DNA of 64,000 bases from Caryophanales bacterium UBA7581 (GTDB taxonomy: Bacteria; Bacillota_I; Bacilli_A; RFN20; CAG-826), in contig DLKT01000060.1 of the NCBI GenBank assembly GCA_002477825.1, forward strand, positions 1 through 64,000, in the 5' to 3' direction. This document shows positions 34,331 through 44,518 of the stretch, piece after piece. Each line of letters opens with the position of its first letter. The first letter of the stretch is position 1. A program made the translations under genes and the position numbers. Under the pieces are notes generated by a model, which did no database searches, was not told the DNA's origin, and was given only the letters and a program-made list of their open reading frames with translations.

Positions 34331-37102
34331 TTAATCCACTAAACCGACTGCGCCAGTTTTGGCATGTGGACCTTCGATTATATTACCTGTAATCTTTACA
34401 GAATTGATTGTATGGGTTCCTTCCATTTGGAATAACATGCCAAAGCAAACTTCCATTTTCTTATCAGTTGGGAAAGCAAGGCTTTCATAGGTTACTGTTG
34501 CAAAATTTCCTGCTTCATCGCCCGCTTTTGCAGTAACAATGGTTACAATGCTAACTTTTCCCGTTTCATGTGAGAATGAAATTGTTTGAAGTAAATGACA
34601 ATTATCTAAAACAGAATCTTTATAAGCTGCGAATCCGCCCTCTTCTTGATTAACAAAGTTATTAGTCCAACCGCCACAGTTTCCATCTTTATTTGCTTGA
34701 TCTGCTGGGAGGCCTTTTCCGTTAGCAGGATTGTAATATCCCCATCCCCACCAGTCTTGTCTCCAAACCCATTTATGGGTATCATTATTATCAAATTCTC
34801 CAGAATCATTTTCAACTTGAACTTGACCAGCCCATCCACGAGCTGCATCCTTATTACCATTCGTACGAATCATATCGACATCTAAGGTAATCGTCCAATC
34901 CGCATTACCATTCATAACACCAAGAATAAAGTTGTTGGTTTGCCAATCAGTTTTAGCTGGATAATCAAACACTGTTTTCTTCTCTAAGCGGTTATTACAG
35001 CAAGACCAGACACCATCAGCGTAACTTCCTTCATGGTGAGATAAATCTTTTGGTAAAGTAACTTCAACATCTTCATGGCAAGAAGTACATTTGGTTGTTC
35101 CTTTTCCTTCTTTTAAGCAAGTAGCAGCTTCCACTGTTGTAATGTTGTTATTATCAATAGTGTGTTTACCATTGCTGGCAATTACTTCAGTTTCAGAATG
35201 TCCACATAAAATACAATCACGACGTTTATTACCATCTACTGTACATGTAGCGGCATTTTCAGTATACCAAGCGCCATAAACGTGGCTATCTTCTGTTGGA
35301 CAAATTAAAGTTTCATCAACTTTAGCTAAAAGACCATCCTCAGTAATCTTAAGATTTTCAGCAAGTTTAGTGCTTCCCCACCATGGACAAGATTTCCACT
35401 CTGATGCTGGGTTAGAACCCATAGAAACACCAATGACAGTGTCTTTGGTAACTAAGTTTTCAGTTCTACCTCTATTCATGTCTTCATAAGAAGAGAACAC
35501 TTCAAACACCATATGGTATTGTCCATTTTCTTCAGCTGGTGAAGAAACATAGAAACCGGTGTAATTAGAGGTTTTATTTCCACTAATCCAACCTTGACCA
35601 TCCATTTTATCTGGATTAATACCACCGATGATACCATACTTATCAACAAATCTAGTTTCAAAGTTATCATTCATCCACCATTCGTTACTAGCGTTTCCAC
35701 TCTTTTGAGCATTCACCCAGTAATCCGCGAAGAGATAGACACCTTTGGAGTTTCTAGATCCATAGAAGTCAATGTGTTCATTTGTGCCTTTTAAAGTTAA
35801 AGTATATTTATTTTCCTTAACAGTATCAGTCCAAATTAAATCATCCATTTTAGCATCTAATACAACTTTGAATTTTGCATCATCGGTAACTTCAACATTA
35901 AAGGTCTTTTCAATGTCACCATATTTTACAGTAATAACAGCATTACCAGGTTTTTCAGTTGCCGTAACTTTACCAGTAGAGTCTACTGTAGCAACGGTTT
36001 CATCGCTAGAAGTAAAGGTTAATTTATTTCTATTGTAATTTAATGTGTTGGTTGTAACTCTTAAAGTATAAGATTCATTTAAGAATAATGTGGTTGCATC
36101 AAGTGAGAGTTTTAATTCTGTTACTTCACCATACATCTTATCCACATCATCACCAGTTAGAGCTTTGAAATCTTTAACGGTAACGGCGGTCGCCCAGCCA
36201 CCAACCCAAGCATAGGATGGTTCATCAGCGGCAATACCCATCCATTGAACGTGATTATAGCAGTAGATTTCTTCACCTTTCATTGTGAAGAGATAATAAT
36301 CAATACCATCTCTTAAAAGGCCCATTCTAAATTCTTTGTTTTGCTCAACTTTATCATCGTTTGAAACGTTGAAGTAACCTGTTTGTCCCCCCCAGTTCCA
36401 ATCGTTAAGTAATTCGGTTTGAGTAACAAAGTTAAATGCTGTCCAACCTTTTGCTAAGTTGCTCTTTTGAGCATCAACATAGAAGAAAGCATTTTTAAAT
36501 TTTTCATCAGCAATGTTCCAATAACCATGATCACTTGTACCTGTCATAAGACCGAATTTTGGAAAACCATCGGTTTCATGGAAATCAGACATCATAATGT
36601 TAGCTTCTACATACCATTTGGTTCCATAGACGCCATCATAAACCATGGCAACATCTTCAACTTCCGTAGAAATAGATCCATCTGTTAAGAACATAGAAGT
36701 ATCTAGATTTCCTCTAGAATTGAAGATATCAATAGCGGTATGTACGACTTTGAATTTTACACTATCGAATTTTGTTTTATCGTCAGTACTTGTGGCGGTA
36801 ATAGTAACTTCTTTGTCTTCCGCAACTTTTTGGAATTTTACTTTTCCATTTTTAACAACCGCAACAGTCTCGTCGGAAGTAGACCAAGTTACTTTCAACT
36901 TTTCTTTGCTGGCTGTAACTTCAGCTTTTAAAGTTAATTCTGAACCACCTAAAACAGTCAAATCATCATAGCCTGAGATTTTAACTGAATCAACGGTAAT
37001 TTGTTCTACCGAAGAAGTAGTAGGTGCTGGTTTTGGACCACAACTTGCTAAACCGACGAGCAAGATTGCAGACAAAGCCAATATAGGCAATTTCATTTTC
37101 AT
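34331..37102 (-). CDS. Large multidomain surface lipoprotein (Ig, sandwich, CBM9-like, Cys-rich repeats)
   Basis: 923-aa lipoprotein (lipobox LASC, Cys21), preceded by AGAGGAGG. Order: Big_2 domain (35-125), shared sandwich module (125-325, with WYVEANIMMSDFHETDGFPKF, GLMTGTSD and GLLRDGIDYYLFTM), second Big_2 (326-412), a domain like CBM9/DOMON (HIDFYGSRNSKGVYLFADYW, 413-600), two Cys-rich repeats (ATCTVDGNKRRDCILCGHSE and ATCLKEGKGTTKCTSCHED, 605-705), then a C-terminal LamG-like domain with many Trp. The Cys repeats resemble zinc-ribbon-like repeats of Firmicutes surface proteins. No catalytic motif is seen; glycan capture at the surface is the best guess. Single-gene unit. Confidence 0.78.
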   Translation of the reverse strand: MKMKLPILALSAILLVGLASCGPKPAPTTSSVEQITVDSVKISGYDDLTVLGGSELTLKAEVTASKEKLKVTWSTSDETVAVVKNGKVKFQKVAEDKEVTITATSTDDKTKFDSVKFKVVHTAIDIFNSRGNLDTSMFLTDGSISTEVEDVAMVYDGVYGTKWYVEANIMMSDFHETDGFPKFGLMTGTSDHGYWNIADEKFKNAFFYVDAQKSNLAKGWTAFNFVTQTELLNDWNWGGQTGYFNVSNDDKVEQNKEFRMGLLRDGIDYYLFTMKGEEIYCYNHVQWMGIAADEPSYAWVGGWATAVTVKDFKALTGDDVDKMYGEVTELKLSLDATTLFLNESYTLRVTTNTLNYNRNKLTFTSSDETVATVDSTGKVTATEKPGNAVITVKYGDIEKTFNVEVTDDAKFKVVLDAKMDDLIWTDTVKENKYTLTLKGTNEHIDFYGSRNSKGVYLFADYWVNAQKSGNASNEWWMNDNFETRFVDKYGIIGGINPDKMDGQGWISGNKTSNYTGFYVSSPAEENGQYHMVFEVFSSYEDMNRGRTENLVTKDTVIGVSMGSNPASEWKSCPWWGSTKLAENLKITEDGLLAKVDETLICPTEDSHVYGAWYTENAATCTVDGNKRRDCILCGHSETEVIASNGKHTIDNNNITTVEAATCLKEGKGTTKCTSCHEDVEVTLPKDLSHHEGSYADGVWSCCNNRLEKKTVFDYPAKTDWQTNNFILGVMNGNADWTITLDVDMIRTNGNKDAARGWAGQVQVENDSGEFDNNDTHKWVWRQDWWGWGYYNPANGKGLPADQANKDGNCGGWTNNFVNQEEGGFAAYKDSVLDNCHLLQTISFSHETGKVSIVTIVTAKAGDEAGNFATVTYESLAFPTDKKMEVCFGMLFQMEGTHTINSVKITGNIIEGPHAKTGAVGLVD

Positions 37103-37161
37103 TGTGTTTATCCTCCTCTAAATTACCTTTTAATTTCAGTGATTAGAACACTAAAAAATGT

Positions 37162-37212
37162 TGTAATCGCTTTCATCACTTTCATTTTAATATGAATGTT
37201 ATGGTATCGCAA
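37162..37212 (-). promoter_or_regulatory. Promoter and cre-type operator of the 923-aa lipoprotein gene
   Basis: Minus strand: TTGCGA (37207-37212), 17-nt spacer, TAAAAT (37184-37189); directly downstream, at the transcription start, TGAAAGCGATTACA (37162-37175) fully matches TGWAANCGNTNWCA. Confidence 0.72.
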
Positions 37213-37238
37213 ACATTAAAAATAATGTGGGTAGCGAT
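37206..37238. other. Stem-loop overlapping the lipoprotein promoter
   Basis: ATCGC / GCGAT and ACATTA / TAATGT form a two-part stem. A T-run follows only on the plus strand, so it cannot be the usual terminator of the minus-strand SGNH gene that ends at 37251. Confidence 0.4.
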
Positions 37239-37250
37239 TTTTTCCAATTC

Positions 37251-38273
37251 TTATTTCTGAGACTCCATTGGGACATTTTCAAGAATTAATTGTTTAAATA
37301 AATTGTAACCTGCTTGATTAGGATGCAAGCCATCTTGCTCATAATTCGCATAATTATCACCATATAAAGCCATGACATCCAAATAATGGACTCTTTCTTG
37401 GGTTTCGCAATACTCTTTCATATAAGTATTACTTCCTTCGTGGCTATCCCATTTAGAAGCAAATCCTCCTGAACAACGTGTGATAGAAAAATAATAAATA
37501 TTGGTTTCTGGGTAAGCCTCTAAATAGTCTTCTATTAAAAGTTGAACGTTCCGGCCACAAGTTTTCCCCCCTTCTAAATCATCGTCCACATTGTTAATTC
37601 CAATATTGAGAACAATATTTTTAGGTTGAACATTTGTTCCTTCTATAATATTGCGACTAATCACACGCCAGTCATGCGTTGTGGTAGCACTGATGCCCAA
37701 ATTTAATGTTGCATAGCCTGCAAAAGCGTCGCTAAACTTTTCATCTATTCCTGTTTTATTGGCCCAAAATTCAAAGAAAGAATCACCAATAAACACGGTA
37801 TCTTCTGCCTTCATATTCTTTTTAGCACGATCAATTCTTGAAGTGCCTTGTGATTTAAAGTCAAAATAAGATTTAGCAAATACAGTGAATGTTCCTTTTA
37901 AATGTTCGCTTTGTGCTTGCACAGTTGTCGAGCCTTCCCTTAAGAAGAACACCTTGTCATCTTCAATGTAACAAATATCTTCATTCTTTATGGTGTATTC
38001 AAACACCTCATCTTTGGCTTCTTCTGGCTTTGTTAAAAATGGGCGGACTTTAATGCCGTCAAAGTCATTATCGTAAACAAAAACATTTTGAAAGGACACC
38101 TTCCCAAAATAATCAGTAGGATATGATGAGGTTGTTGGTGTTTCCGTCGTTGGAGTGACGGTTGTCGGTTCTAAAGAAGTAGAATTTGATGTGGGTTTTG
38201 TTTCTCCACAACTAAGAAGCATAGCGCTACAAAGGGCTACAAATAAGATAGAATTTTTCTTTGATAATTTCAT
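37251..38273 (-). CDS. Surface SGNH/GDSL esterase lipoprotein
   Basis: 340-aa lipoprotein (Cys22) with a Thr/Pro-rich linker, a small Ig-like domain (VFEYTIKNEDICYIEDDKVF, about 55-140) and an SGNH hydrolase: FIGDSFFEFW (Ser165), LNLGIS, LNIGINNVDD and DGLHPN (Asp, His). It is related to the MORN-SGNH protein at 12116-13186. Probable deacetylation of surface-bound polysaccharide. It follows GH3 by 19 nt. Confidence 0.85.
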   Translation of the reverse strand: MKLSKKNSILFVALCSAMLLSCGETKPTSNSTSLEPTTVTPTTETPTTSSYPTDYFGKVSFQNVFVYDNDFDGIKVRPFLTKPEEAKDEVFEYTIKNEDICYIEDDKVFFLREGSTTVQAQSEHLKGTFTVFAKSYFDFKSQGTSRIDRAKKNMKAEDTVFIGDSFFEFWANKTGIDEKFSDAFAGYATLNLGISATTTHDWRVISRNIIEGTNVQPKNIVLNIGINNVDDDLEGGKTCGRNVQLLIEDYLEAYPETNIYYFSITRCSGGFASKWDSHEGSNTYMKEYCETQERVHYLDVMALYGDNYANYEQDGLHPNQAGYNLFKQLILENVPMESQK

Positions 38274-38292
38274 AGATAAAAAAATCTCCTTT

Positions 38293-40503
38293 TTATCTAT
38301 AGTATTTTTTTAAATGTTGAAAATCAATATCTAACTCTCCATTAAAAGTAATGTTCTTTATCGGTTCACACATCATCCAAGAGTAGCTTTTAAAGAATTC
38401 ATCTATATCTAAATCAGGATGTTTTTCATGTATCATTTTTTGAAATTTTTCGGTGTGAATTACCTCTAGAATCGGTGTTGTAATATCCGGTTCTTGTGGC
38501 ATTTCTTTTCTTTTTAAAAGGGGAATATTTTTATTTTGTTGAACTTTTTCTCCATGAATTTCAATTTCTAATGTGGTTAAAACTTCTTTCACATTTTTAG
38601 CAATATAAATTTGATATTTTCCATCTTCAATTTTCATTTCGTCAGAAACAACATCATAAACGGCTAAATCTTGATAGAAAACTTCAATTGTAATTTCTTT
38701 TTTGAAATTTCCTAAAATTTCTTCTTTAGTAATAGCTTTTAATTCTTTTAGCGGACGATAAACAACGCTATCACGTTTACCTACATAAATTTGAATTACA
38801 TCTTTAGCCGTAAAGGAAGAAGTATTTTCAATCGTGAGTTCAACTTTGAATGACTTTTCTTCTTTTCTGAGTTTGTAGTTTGAATAAATAAAATGAGCAT
38901 AGGATAAACCTTCACCAAAGTGATAGTTAATTTCATTGTCTTTTTGTTGATCGTAGTAGCGGTAACCAACAAAAATATCATCATCATAATAAGAATAATA
39001 AATAGGTCTTTGGATAAAATCTTTATAAATCGGATTCGCCTCTAAAGAACGAATCCAGGTTTCGGGTAAGCGTCCACTTGGACTCACTTTTCCGTAAATT
39101 ACATCTCCTATTGCTTCATACATGCCTTCACCTGCTAAATAGCCGATTAAAATACTTGAAGCATCGTTTTTTAATTCATCAATATTAATCACAGAACCTG
39201 TAACGACAATAGAAGCATAAGCAATATGATGTTCTTTTAAGAATGATAAAAGTTGTTGTTGTTCTTTGTGCATCTTTAAAGAACCACGATCCCAACCTTC
39301 ACTTTCATCTTCTTCATATTGTCCTAAGAACACTAAAACTTTCTGATATTGATGAATGTATTTTAGTAATTCATCTTCATTTAATGTATATTCATTCTTT
39401 CGATAAGCTTCTACATAATCAAAAGGAATATTTTCTTTTAAAAGCGCTTGTAAACAGCTAATATTTTGGTGTGTATTTACCCAAGCGCTTCCTCCACCCA
39501 CAAAGCGAGGATGGCTTGCAAAATAACCTAACACTAATACTTTTTCTTCTTTGTTAAATGGTAAATAATTATTTTCATTTTTTAATAAAACAAAAGATTC
39601 TGCCGCTAATTCCCTTGCTTTTTGATGGATTTCATCAAAATCATAGATAATTGTAGGTTTTTCTTTTTTGGCTAATCTTGACACTGTTCTTGTAATTTCT
39701 TCCGCTCTATTTTCAATATCTTCTAAAAAGAAATCATGATGAAACCCTTCATCAATTTCTTCCATCGTTCGTTTAGAAATCGGCATTTCCACATCTAAAC
39801 CTGTATGAATGGTTTTCCCTTTATTTACGACCGCGGTCCAGTCACTAATAATTAAACCTTGATAACCGAATTCTTTTCGTAATTTCTTTTGAATTAAATA
39901 ATCGGATTCATTAACATATATTCCATTCACCCGATTATAAGAAGTCATTAATAAACTTGGAGAGGCATGTTGAATCACATAATGAAAAGCCCATAAATAA
40001 ATTTCATTTAAAGCACGATAAGATACTTCACTTGAATTCGTCAAACGGAAGTATTCTTGGTTATTACAAGCATAATGTTTTACGCAGCTTGCTGCACCAT
40101 TATCCTCTAATCCTTGAATATATCGACTCGCTAAAAAACCCGTCAAATAAGGATCTTCACTAAAATATTCAAAGTTTCTACCGCATAAAGCACTACGTTT
40201 AATGTTGATGCCTGGCGCTAAAAGGACATCGACTTTTTTACTTAAGCAATCTAATGCTAATAAACGTCCATTTTCATAACAAACCTCTTGACTAAAAGAT
40301 GCTGCTAAAGCAGCAGGTGATAATAAACACACGGTTTCTAATATAGTTTCTTGGGCACTAAAATCATTTTTTACTGGTTTTCTGACTCCTAAAGGTCCAT
40401 CATTTACCACAATAGGACGAATATCTTTTTGATAACAGCCAATTTCCCAAGCGTTTAATCCTTCAAAATAATGATAATGTGCATAACGTTCTTTTTTATC
40501 CAT
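38293..40503 (-). CDS. GH3 glycosidase, cytosolic
   Basis: 736-aa retaining beta-glycosidase of the GH3 beta-glucosidase/xylosidase group. Barrel domain with NDGPLGVR, LLAPGINIKRSALCGRNFEYFSEDP, VKHYACNNQE and nucleophile Asp221 in LIISDWTAV; then the alpha/beta sandwich (VLVLGYFA, GWDRGSLKM) and a fibronectin-III-like C-terminal domain (YHFGEGLSYAHFIYSN). No signal peptide. It starts the operon that continues with the SGNH lipoprotein. A TATAAT box lies 30 bp upstream (minus strand), but the -35 is weak. Confidence 0.93.
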   Translation of the reverse strand: MDKKERYAHYHYFEGLNAWEIGCYQKDIRPIVVNDGPLGVRKPVKNDFSAQETILETVCLLSPAALAASFSQEVCYENGRLLALDCLSKKVDVLLAPGINIKRSALCGRNFEYFSEDPYLTGFLASRYIQGLEDNGAASCVKHYACNNQEYFRLTNSSEVSYRALNEIYLWAFHYVIQHASPSLLMTSYNRVNGIYVNESDYLIQKKLRKEFGYQGLIISDWTAVVNKGKTIHTGLDVEMPISKRTMEEIDEGFHHDFFLEDIENRAEEITRTVSRLAKKEKPTIIYDFDEIHQKARELAAESFVLLKNENNYLPFNKEEKVLVLGYFASHPRFVGGGSAWVNTHQNISCLQALLKENIPFDYVEAYRKNEYTLNEDELLKYIHQYQKVLVFLGQYEEDESEGWDRGSLKMHKEQQQLLSFLKEHHIAYASIVVTGSVINIDELKNDASSILIGYLAGEGMYEAIGDVIYGKVSPSGRLPETWIRSLEANPIYKDFIQRPIYYSYYDDDIFVGYRYYDQQKDNEINYHFGEGLSYAHFIYSNYKLRKEEKSFKVELTIENTSSFTAKDVIQIYVGKRDSVVYRPLKELKAITKEEILGNFKKEITIEVFYQDLAVYDVVSDEMKIEDGKYQIYIAKNVKEVLTTLEIEIHGEKVQQNKNIPLLKRKEMPQEPDITTPILEVIHTEKFQKMIHEKHPDLDIDEFFKSYSWMMCEPIKNITFNGELDIDFQHLKKYYR

Positions 40504-40557
40504 GTTTTTTCCTCGTCACTTTTATTATACATAAAACCAAAAAAGAGAAAAGAAAAA

Positions 40558-40577
40558 GGATAGCATAAATACTACCC
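40558..40577 (-). terminator. Terminator after the Fic gene
   Basis: Minus strand GGGTAG / CTATCC (one G-T pair) followed by TTTTTCTTTTCTC. Confidence 0.65.
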
Positions 40578-40595
40578 TCATCTTACAATTTAAAA

Positions 40596-41642
40596 TCATT
40601 TACGAACATATCTTGTATTTTTTCCTATGCCTATTTTTGAAATTTTATTCTCTCTTACCATTTTAGACAACACAAACTCTATAGTTGTAACCGAAACATC
40701 TGGTAAAATATCGCTAATTTCTTTTTTGGATATAGGAAGAATACTATTTAAAATAGTTGCTTCAACTCTAGTTGTTTTATTTATTTTTTTACTATTCAAA
40801 GTAGCAAATCTTTTATCTAACTCTTTATAACAAGTAAATAAAGTCATAAGAAAATTATCAATAAAATAAGCATAATCATTTTGATTATCATGCCAACCTT
40901 CTGATGATTTTTTTAATGCTTCATAATAATATCCTTTGGTTTTATTAATTTGTTCTTCAAATGAAATATATTTTCCTGCATCAAATCCAGCTTTATATAG
41001 CAAGAGTAAGGTCAACAATCTAGACATTCTTCCATTTCCATCTGAAAATGGATGAATGCATAAAAAGTCAAGAACTACACAAGGAATCAATAATAATTGA
41101 TTAACATTAGGATTATCTCTAGCATCCATGTATGCCAAAATTAATTGTTCCATTGCTTTTGGCGTCTCACTTGCGGAAATTGGAGAAAAACGAACTTTTC
41201 GTGTTCCATCTTGCCTTATTTCCATAATTACATTGTCACTTGTTTTATATTTACCAGCGACGCCTGGCTTAGCTCTTTGCAATAAAATTTCTTGAAATGA
41301 TAAGAGATTTGCTTCAGTTATACTCAAATCATCATAATGAGTATGAATCATATTAAGAACATCTCTATAACCCGCTATTTCTTCTTCGTTATGATTTAAT
41401 GGCGCACTGCTTTGATTGACAATGGCTCGAATTCTTTCGTCAGTAGTGATAATTCCTTCAATTGCATTGGATCCTTTTACTGATTGAATAATAGCTATTT
41501 TTTCTAATTCGGTAAAAACCTTTGGATATTCTTGTTTTCTATTATCATTGTTACTTTTCATTGCATAAATACTAGTTAAAATATTAATTAAATTAGCTGG
41601 TAAATTTCCAACTTCTAAAAAAGAGTAATCAAATTTTCTCAT
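40596..41642 (-). CDS. Fic domain protein with C-terminal winged helix
   Basis: 348-aa Fic enzyme. Catalytic motif HPFSDGNGRMSR (His197, Asn203, Arg205) is complete, so transfer of AMP (or another NMP) to a target protein is expected. An autoinhibitory helix is present N-terminally (SNAIEG, residues 58-63, pattern S/T-xxx-E-G/N), the class II arrangement in which Glu62 blocks ATP. The last 60 residues form a winged-helix domain (RVEATILNSILPISKKEISD, TIEFVLSKMVRENKISKIG), so DNA binding and self-regulation are plausible. Its promoter is framed by an inverted repeat. Single-gene unit between enolase and GH3. Confidence 0.92.
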   Translation of the reverse strand: MRKFDYSFLEVGNLPANLINILTSIYAMKSNNDNRKQEYPKVFTELEKIAIIQSVKGSNAIEGIITTDERIRAIVNQSSAPLNHNEEEIAGYRDVLNMIHTHYDDLSITEANLLSFQEILLQRAKPGVAGKYKTSDNVIMEIRQDGTRKVRFSPISASETPKAMEQLILAYMDARDNPNVNQLLLIPCVVLDFLCIHPFSDGNGRMSRLLTLLLLYKAGFDAGKYISFEEQINKTKGYYYEALKKSSEGWHDNQNDYAYFIDNFLMTLFTCYKELDKRFATLNSKKINKTTRVEATILNSILPISKKEISDILPDVSVTTIEFVLSKMVRENKISKIGIGKNTRYVRK

Positions 41643-41654
41643 CTATTTCGCCTC

Positions 41655-41694
41655 TTTCTGCATATATTTTATATTTTTTTATGCAGAAAAGCAA
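41655..41694 (-). promoter_or_regulatory. Fic promoter framed by inverted-repeat operator
   Basis: Minus strand: TTGCTT (41689-41694), 17-nt spacer, TAAAAT (41666-41671). TTTCTGCATA (41655-41664) and TATGCAGAAA (41680-41689) flank the -10 and abut the -35, 15 nt apart. Confidence 0.75.
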
Positions 41695-41821
41695 TTTCTT
41701 TGTGCATAAAAAATGAAAATTTTTATGTAGAATAATTTATTGCCACAAAAGATTTTTTTGAAAGGAAAAAAAGTATTTCATTCAACTGCACTTGCTAGAC
41801 AGATTTTTGGATATAGAAAAA

Positions 41822-41839
41822 GGTGACTTATAAGCCACC
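41822..41839 (-). terminator. Enolase terminator
   Basis: Minus strand GGTGGCT-TATA-AGTCACC hairpin followed by TTTTTCT, about 110 bp after the enolase stop. Confidence 0.75.
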
Positions 41840-41882
41840 CTCTTCTAATTCAATTTAAATCAAGAAAATCAATGTGTTTTAT

Positions 41883-41938
41883 TTTCTGCATATTTTTTAT
41901 TATTTTTTATGCAGAAAGAAAGCTATATTATGCAGAAT
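41883..41938. repeat. Second copy of the Fic operator plus one extra half-site
   Basis: TTTCTGCATA (41883-41892) and TATGCAGAAA (41908-41917) again 15 nt apart, then TATGCAGAAT (41929-41938). A weaker half-site TATGTAGAAT lies at 41724-41733. The copy sits in the enolase 3' leader, 228 bp from the first. Confidence 0.8.
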
Positions 41939-41948
41939 CTTTTCTCCG

Positions 41949-43256
<1,308 letters not shown>

Positions 43257-43341
43257 TCATCATTCTCCTTTTCTGAACAATTTTATTATTGTCCTTTTTA
43301 AGAGAAATACAACAAATATGCTCAAAAATTTACTTTGTAAA

Positions 43342-43410
43342 TTACTTGAAGAATTGCGTGGCTAATAGCTGATGTTTTTTAGGGAACATTTTCACTTCAT
43401 TCATCATCAT
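43342..43410 (-). CDS. Possible 22-codon leader ORF before enolase
   Basis: ATG at 43410 with AGGGA four bases upstream encodes MMMNEVKMFPKKHQLLATQF plus two residues (FK). Its start lies in the loop, and its ribosome binding site in the stem, of the hairpin at 43378-43422. It could be a leader peptide or chance. Confidence 0.2.
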   Translation of the reverse strand: MMMNEVKMFPKKHQLLATQFFK

Positions 43411-43422
43411 TTGTTCCCTAAA
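43378..43422. other. Stem-loop upstream of enolase
   Basis: TTTAGGGAACA and TGTTCCCTAAA are perfect 11-bp arms around a 23-nt loop. No T-tract follows on the minus strand, so it is not a plain terminator for that direction. The 296-bp gap between enolase and the next operon otherwise shows only that operon's terminator. Confidence 0.55.
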
Positions 43423-43486
43423 TTTTGCTTAAAGAAAATTTCTAAAACATAAAATACTCTAAAGTTAAGTGGGGATAACAAAAATA

Positions 43487-43535
43487 AAAGACCTCTTTAG
43501 AGTTAAAAATTATTTTCACTCTATCGAAGTCTTTT
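43487..43535 (-). terminator. Terminator of the eleven-gene glycan operon
   Basis: Minus strand: AAAAGACTTC pairs with GAGGTCTTTT and TAGAGT with ACTCTA, followed by TATTTTTG. Confidence 0.8.
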
Positions 43536-43549
43536 TATACAATTTCTAA

Positions 43550-44503
43550 TTAATGAATGACATCAAAAGAAAGCAAAGCATTAGCGAATAATTTTCCTAA
43601 TTCCACCATCGCTAGTGAGTCGTAGTGGCAGTAATCAATGCCATTATCCGGTTCTTTATCATAGGAAAGTTGATTTTGAATTGTATCAATGTAGTAATTA
43701 TTTTCTTCATCTAACAAAGCGTTATTTTTCTTTCCTTGATTGATGATAGAATAATTTTCCCAATATGGGGAAATGCCACCAGAAACGAATTTAATTTTGT
43801 TATCGCCTTCTTCAACATAATAGCTAAACTCTTCTCTTAAATCTTTGATAAGATTCAGTTCATTACTTTCATATTGATTCGCGTAATAACCACCATCGGA
43901 TTCACCTTGCATCCAGCAAATACCTTTTATATAGGGGTAATAATTTTGATCTTCTAATTCACTTAAACAGGAATGAATATAATCGACCATACCGGAATAA
44001 AGGACACCTACAGGTAAAGTTTCGGTTGAACTTGAAGTCGATAACCAATCTCTTTGAAGCGTGGTTCCTCCACTTGCGTATTTAATGATGAATAAATCGC
44101 GTTCAAATGTCTTCGTTTCAAAAACTTCATTCATACCAATCTCGGGGCCAAATCTTTCAAAATCATAACCCATACCTAAACGAATAGAAGAAAAGGTTTT
44201 TGATTCATTTAAATGGGTAGGTTGCATGGCATTACAACGGAATTTGATTTTGGTATTAGAACTATGTGCTTCAAAATATTTATTAAATAAAGTTTCATCT
44301 TTTTGCATTAACATCCGATTCCAAGTATTACCTTCCGCATTGGATTGTCCGCATAAAATAATGACATTGGCTTCTTTTACCATTGGTGTTTCACTCGTGG
44401 TAGGCACGCTTGAAGAAGTCGAAACGGGTGTATTCGAACAGGCACATAACATGAGTGTCATAAGAAGCACTGAAAATATATTATTTTTTCTTGTTTTTTC
44501 CAT
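43550..44503 (-). CDS. Surface CE6/sialate O-acetylesterase-type lipoprotein
   Basis: 317-aa lipoprotein (lipobox LCAC, Cys22). Block I ILCGQSNAEG (Ser53), ICWMQGESDGGY and the catalytic His in DYCHYDSLAM fit the CE6/SASA esterases, and it is the single-domain relative of the protein at 7942-9738, without the CBM9-like tail. Predicted to deacetylate polysaccharide or oligosaccharide at the surface. Last gene of the operon. Confidence 0.85.
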   Translation of the reverse strand: MEKTRKNNIFSVLLMTLMLCACSNTPVSTSSSVPTTSETPMVKEANVIILCGQSNAEGNTWNRMLMQKDETLFNKYFEAHSSNTKIKFRCNAMQPTHLNESKTFSSIRLGMGYDFERFGPEIGMNEVFETKTFERDLFIIKYASGGTTLQRDWLSTSSSTETLPVGVLYSGMVDYIHSCLSELEDQNYYPYIKGICWMQGESDGGYYANQYESNELNLIKDLREEFSYYVEEGDNKIKFVSGGISPYWENYSIINQGKKNNALLDEENNYYIDTIQNQLSYDKEPDNGIDYCHYDSLAMVELGKLFANALLSFDVIH

Positions 44504-44518
44504 TTGTTTTTTTCTCCT

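Noticed and set aside
37206..37238. Terminator for the SGNH gene ending at 37251
   Set aside because: The T-run lies on the plus-strand side only, and the stem overlaps the next gene's -35 element.
41655..41938. CRISPR-like array
   Set aside because: Only two copies, palindromic and within promoter DNA; spacing and unit do not fit repeats and spacers.
43378..43422. Riboswitch before enolase
   Set aside because: A simple long-loop stem; no known aptamer pattern is visible.
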